A stretch of 64,000 nucleotides of DNA from Myxococcales bacterium (lineage in GTDB: Bacteria > Myxococcota_A > Bradymonadia > UBA7976 > UBA1532): NCBI GenBank assembly GCA_020633435.1, contig JACKDP010000005.1, forward strand, positions 620,001-684,000. Direction: 5' to 3'. The notes under the pieces were generated by a model, which was not told the DNA's origin, did not search any database, and saw only the letters and a program-made list of their open reading frames with translations. This document shows positions 60,994 through 64,000 of the stretch, piece by piece. Every line of letters begins with the position of its first letter. Position 1 is the first letter of the stretch. The translations under genes were made by a program, and so were the position numbers.

Positions 60994-63330
60994 ATGGAGA
61001 TCATGCAGGGTCCGCAGCCCGCGCTCGCGCCGGCGGCTCCCCAGGTGGCCGGGCCTGCCCCCGTGCAGTTCGAGCAGGCGTCCGGTGGCGCCGCGGCCTA
61101 CGGGCAGAGCGCCGAGCTCAACGGCATCCAGCGCAAGGCGGCCGCGGGCGTGGCCGGGGCTGGCGGGGGCCTGCCCCACGCCGCCGCCATCCAGGCCTCC
61201 TTCGGCCACCACGAGGTCTCGGGGGTCGAGGCCCATGTGGGCGGGGCGGCCGCGCAGGCCTCCGAGGAGCTGGGCGCCAGCGCCTACGCCACCGGCAACG
61301 CCGTCGCCTTCAAGAGCAGCCCCGACCTGCACCTGGCCGCCCACGAGGCCGCCCACGTCGTCCAGCAGCGCGGCGGCGTCCAGCTCAAGGGCGGCGTCGG
61401 CCAGGTCGGCGACGCCCACGAGCGCCACGCCGACGCCGTGGCCGATCGCGTCGTGCAGGGCAAGTCCGCCGTGGACCTGCTGGATCAGTACACCGGCGGC
61501 ACCGCCAGCGCGCCGGGCGTGCAGCGCGCCTGCGACTGCGGCGGCTGCCCGGCCTGCGAGGCCAAGGAGCGCGCGAAGCAGGCGGGGCAGGGGGACGCGG
61601 CCCCCGCCGAGGCCCCGGTGCAGCGCCAGGTGCAGTTCAACATCCTCGATGACGCCCGCCAGGCCGTGAGCGACACCGTGGACGGGGTGCGGCAGGCCGC
61701 CTCCGACGCCTATGACTCCGCCCGCCAGACGGTCTCCGACGCCGTCGACGCCGTGGTCGAGTGGATCGATCTGCTCGGCCCCAAGGGCGCGCTCCTCGAC
61801 AAGATCCGCAACGGCCAGTGGATCATCGACGCCGTCAACCAGGTCATGGACGCCCACGACCCGCACCCCGAGCACAGCCTGGCCATGAAGGCCGAGCTCG
61901 TCCTGGTGGGGGCGGGGGCCGGCGCCGAGGCGTTCGGCTACGCGATGCGCATCGCCGACTGCGACGATCTGGCGGCCGTCGAGGCCCTCGAGGCGGAGTA
62001 CGACGCCTGGCGCGCCGACCGCCCCGCCACGCTCACCGAGGAGCTGGAGGCCAAGGTCGAGGAGTACCGCGACATCGAGCGCGGCTGGGTGGCGAACTTC
62101 CTGGCGTCCCCCCAGATCAACAAGGATCCCGCCAACTTGAACAAGTCGGGGCAGAAGGCCAACCTCTGCTTCCAGCCCGGCAACCCGTCGACGGTCACCG
62201 TCGAGACGCGGGTCAACTGCACCTTCGGCCGCACCGCCAACGCCCTCGCCGACAACGACGGCGACGGCCAGCCCGACGTGGCCGACTGGACGGATGACGA
62301 GAAGGCCCACTTCCTGACGCGGTTCCAGGAGCAGCTCGACCACGTCTGGACGACGGGGGCCGGGGCGGTAGCGCCGTTCCGCGCGTCGGAGCCCGCCGAC
62401 CACCTGCTCGAGACCGATCCCGTCCGCTGGTCGGAGCTGACGGCGGTGATGGCGGCCAAGGTGACGGCCGACACGGCCAACCCGCACTTCAACCTCAACG
62501 TCGACAAGAAGGCCTCCAACGAGAACCCGCGGGCCTTCGTCAACAACGGCGGCGGGCACTTCTACCTGAACAACGCCGAGGCGGGCTACCACCAGACGGG
62601 CCCCGACGCCGGCACCCCCAACGGCCGGCAGATGACGCTCGCCCATGAGTGGCACCACATGATCGGCAACCCGGACGAGTACGCCGAGAACTCGGCCTCC
62701 CAGGACGCCTCCACCAGCACGCCGGCCGATCTGCGCAACCGCTGGGGCACCTGCCAGGCCCACTTCAACACCATCATCAACGACGCCACGAAGCCCCAGG
62801 CCGAGCGCGACCAGGCCGCGGCCGACCTGCGGGCCCTGCAGAACCACGCCACCGACATGGATCCCAGCACGCCGGGCTTCCAGGCGGGCATCTTCGACGT
62901 GGCCAGCCGCCCCGACATCCCCGACGAGTGCTTCGCCATCCGCGGCTCCTGGCGCCCCACCGACGGCCGCCAGCAGCTCCTGCGCCCAGGCGCCCAGAGC
63001 CAGCGCGGCGGCAGCCACATCTCGGCCTCCGCCGACGACGCCGCCCGCCTCTCGGATCGCGGCAACACGGTGCGCCCGTACATGCGCGAGGGCATCGTCG
63101 ACGAGCTGCGCACGCTCCTGCAGGGGGCCTACACCCCGGAGGTCCAGTTCGACCACAACTTCAAGGAGATGACCCCCGAGGAGCTCGTCGAGACCATCAC
63201 CGTCCGCGTCCAGAACATCCTGGTCGACCAGCAGGTGGCCATGGGCTCCTCCCGCGCTCCGTCGGGGGACGGCGAAGCTCCCGACACCCACGACCACGAC
63301 CACGACGACGGCGACGGCCACGATCACTGA
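60994..63330 (+). CDS. DUF4157 protein with second HExxH, candidate secreted effector
   Basis: This 778-residue protein has an N-terminal DUF4157 domain (residues about 60-170): LPHAAAIQASFGHHEVSGVE, then a HExxH at 117-121 (AAHEAAHVVQQRGG), then GDAHERHADAVADRVV. DUF4157 proteins are known cargo of extracellular contractile injection systems, though others are not. A CDCGGCPAC cluster follows. Residues 210-260 are repeated amphipathic helices (DARQAVSDTVDGVRQAASDA). A second zinc-peptidase motif HEWHH is at 551-555 with NPDEY after it, suggesting a protease domain. The C-terminus is His/Asp-rich (DTHDHDHDDGDGHDH). No contractile-system genes are in the window. GGAGG lies before the ATG. Confidence 0.78.
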   Translation: MEIMQGPQPALAPAAPQVAGPAPVQFEQASGGAAAYGQSAELNGIQRKAAAGVAGAGGGLPHAAAIQASFGHHEVSGVEAHVGGAAAQASEELGASAYATGNAVAFKSSPDLHLAAHEAAHVVQQRGGVQLKGGVGQVGDAHERHADAVADRVVQGKSAVDLLDQYTGGTASAPGVQRACDCGGCPACEAKERAKQAGQGDAAPAEAPVQRQVQFNILDDARQAVSDTVDGVRQAASDAYDSARQTVSDAVDAVVEWIDLLGPKGALLDKIRNGQWIIDAVNQVMDAHDPHPEHSLAMKAELVLVGAGAGAEAFGYAMRIADCDDLAAVEALEAEYDAWRADRPATLTEELEAKVEEYRDIERGWVANFLASPQINKDPANLNKSGQKANLCFQPGNPSTVTVETRVNCTFGRTANALADNDGDGQPDVADWTDDEKAHFLTRFQEQLDHVWTTGAGAVAPFRASEPADHLLETDPVRWSELTAVMAAKVTADTANPHFNLNVDKKASNENPRAFVNNGGGHFYLNNAEAGYHQTGPDAGTPNGRQMTLAHEWHHMIGNPDEYAENSASQDASTSTPADLRNRWGTCQAHFNTIINDATKPQAERDQAAADLRALQNHATDMDPSTPGFQAGIFDVASRPDIPDECFAIRGSWRPTDGRQQLLRPGAQSQRGGSHISASADDAARLSDRGNTVRPYMREGIVDELRTLLQGAYTPEVQFDHNFKEMTPEELVETITVRVQNILVDQQVAMGSSRAPSGDGEAPDTHDHDHDDGDGHDH

Positions 63331-63345
63331 CGGCGAGGACGCGAC

Positions 63346-64000
63346 GTGCTGACTGCCTTCGGCCTCTGGCTCGCCTTCGCCCTCATCCCCCAGGTCATCA
63401 TGCCCACGCCGCCCCCCGAGGCCCCGGCCTCGAGCCCCGCGCCCAGCGCGCCGGGCCTCACCCTCGTCCAGCAGCAGATCGACGACGCCCGCCTGGCCGC
63501 CCTGGTGGCCGAGGGCCGGCTCACCCCGGCCGTGGTCGAGGTCGATCTCTCCAGCAACCAGATCACGGCCGCCGGCGTGGCCACGTTGCTGGCCAGCCCC
63601 ATCGAGAAGCTCCAGCTCCTCGTCCTCTATGACAACCGCATCGGCGACGCCGGCGCCCAGGCCCTCGGCCGCGCTCCCAAGCTCGCCGGCGTCAACCACC
63701 TGGACGTGGCCTACAATGGCCTCACGGCCCCCGGCGTCACCGCCCTCGTCGGCCCCGGCACCGTCCTCACCGGCCCCACCTACCTGAGCGTCGCTGGCAA
63801 CGCGCTGCCCGACGCCTGGCTCGACGCCCTCGCCGCCGGCCCCTTCGTCCCGCACCTGCGCGACCTGAGCCTGCGCCGCACCGGCCTGACGGACGCCGGC
63901 GCCCAGCGCCTCGCCGGCCTGCCCTTCGCGAAGCTCGAGCGCCTCAACGTCTCGGGCAACGCCCTGAGCCCCGCTGGCCGCGCCGCCCTGCAAGCCGCCC
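63346..64000 (+). CDS. Leucine-rich-repeat exported protein, C-terminus missing
   Basis: This gene runs off the right edge. It starts with GTG near GAGG and encodes a hydrophobic N-terminus (LTAFGLWLAFALIPQVIMP), then Pro/Ala linker, then leucine-rich repeats: VVEVDLSSNQITAAGVATLL, LQLLVLYDNRIGDAGAQAL, HLDVAYNGLTAPGVTALV, and LRDLSLRRTGLTDAGAQRL. The repeats match RI-like LRRs and suit protein binding. It follows the DUF4157 gene by 15 bases and may be cotranscribed. The first 218 codons are visible. Confidence 0.78.
   Translation, partial: MLTAFGLWLAFALIPQVIMPTPPPEAPASSPAPSAPGLTLVQQQIDDARLAALVAEGRLTPAVVEVDLSSNQITAAGVATLLASPIEKLQLLVLYDNRIGDAGAQALGRAPKLAGVNHLDVAYNGLTAPGVTALVGPGTVLTGPTYLSVAGNALPDAWLDALAAGPFVPHLRDLSLRRTGLTDAGAQRLAGLPFAKLERLNVSGNALSPAGRAALQAA

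Noticed and set aside
60994..63330. Complete extracellular contractile injection system locus
   Set aside because: Only the DUF4157 protein is present; no sheath, tube or baseplate gene was seen in the window.
60976..63993. 1005-residue minus-strand reading frame
   Set aside because: Antisense to the DUF4157 and LRR genes, with Gly/Val/Leu/Ala-rich non-family translation; typical of GC-rich antisense frames.

Overview
The window is 64 kb of very GC-rich, gene-dense bacterial chromosome with no gene-free stretch longer than about 250 bases. The mix of genes suggests Myxococcota or a related deltaproteobacterial-type lineage: many lipoproteins with Asp-rich MopE-like or thrombospondin type-3 repeats, an AgmX/PglI-like protein, a TIR-STAND-TPR sensor, an FHA/VWA protein with a zinc ribbon, multi-haem lipoproteins, and tandem tail-collar proteins. 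This assignment rests on gene content only. I saw no rRNA, tRNA, CRISPR array, insertion sequence or recognisable prophage.

Region by region. 1-6971: a leftward run of glycan genes: an (alpha/alpha)-barrel-like protein, a sugar nucleotidyltransferase, a sulfatase-fold enzyme with Thr at the nucleophile position, and a fused GT4-GT2 glycosyltransferase. The first three overlap by 1-4 bases. 7015-10750: a three-gene ATGA-coupled operon with an ABM-VOC fusion and a VioB/RebD-like protein split into two chains. 10830-14378: a sodium/solute symporter, divergent from two small lipoproteins and a permuted NlpC/P60-like protein. 14402-24598: a leftward block with a 1214-residue beta/helical protein, a 631-residue aegerolysin-like protein, and a tightly coupled envelope cluster (HemJ/CopD-like, small Tat-like protein, VWA-FHA protein, Zn amidase with an M23-like part). 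24768-28975: an aminoglycoside-phosphotransferase-like gene and a large CotH/C-type-lectin lipoprotein, both with frame problems. 28991-34694: the TIR-STAND-TPR gene, yaeQ, and hypothetical and MAPEG genes. 34777-38581: selO, a UPF0178 gene and a DEAD-box helicase. 38702-48389: a Cys-rich exported protein, a 2OG-Fe(II) oxygenase-like protein, a delta-60-repeat lipoprotein, two GNATs, three tandem tail-collar proteins with a Tat beta-propeller, and a P450/TetR divergent pair. 48555-56696: lipoproteins, two of them an evident paralogous pair, a dihaem cytochrome, and an S46 dipeptidyl-peptidase. 56754-58571: two adjacent toxin-antitoxin-like modules, one PIN/HTH and one apparently unnamed. 58645-64000: a RoxA-like dihaem protein, a small PH-like protein, a DUF4157 protein with a second HExxH motif, and a truncated LRR protein.

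A recurring feature is that at least five genes (at 24.8, 25.7, 34.1, 53.4 and 57.3 kb) are broken by single-base changes, mostly in short G/C runs inside Ala/Pro or Gly-rich stretches. Each is repaired by adding or removing one base per site. This looks more like consensus error or slippage than ordinary decay, so those products are described as restored. The best candidates for an undescribed system are the aegerolysin-like/1214-residue pair, the DUF4157 double-HExxH protein, and the 79/156-residue toxin-antitoxin-like pair.
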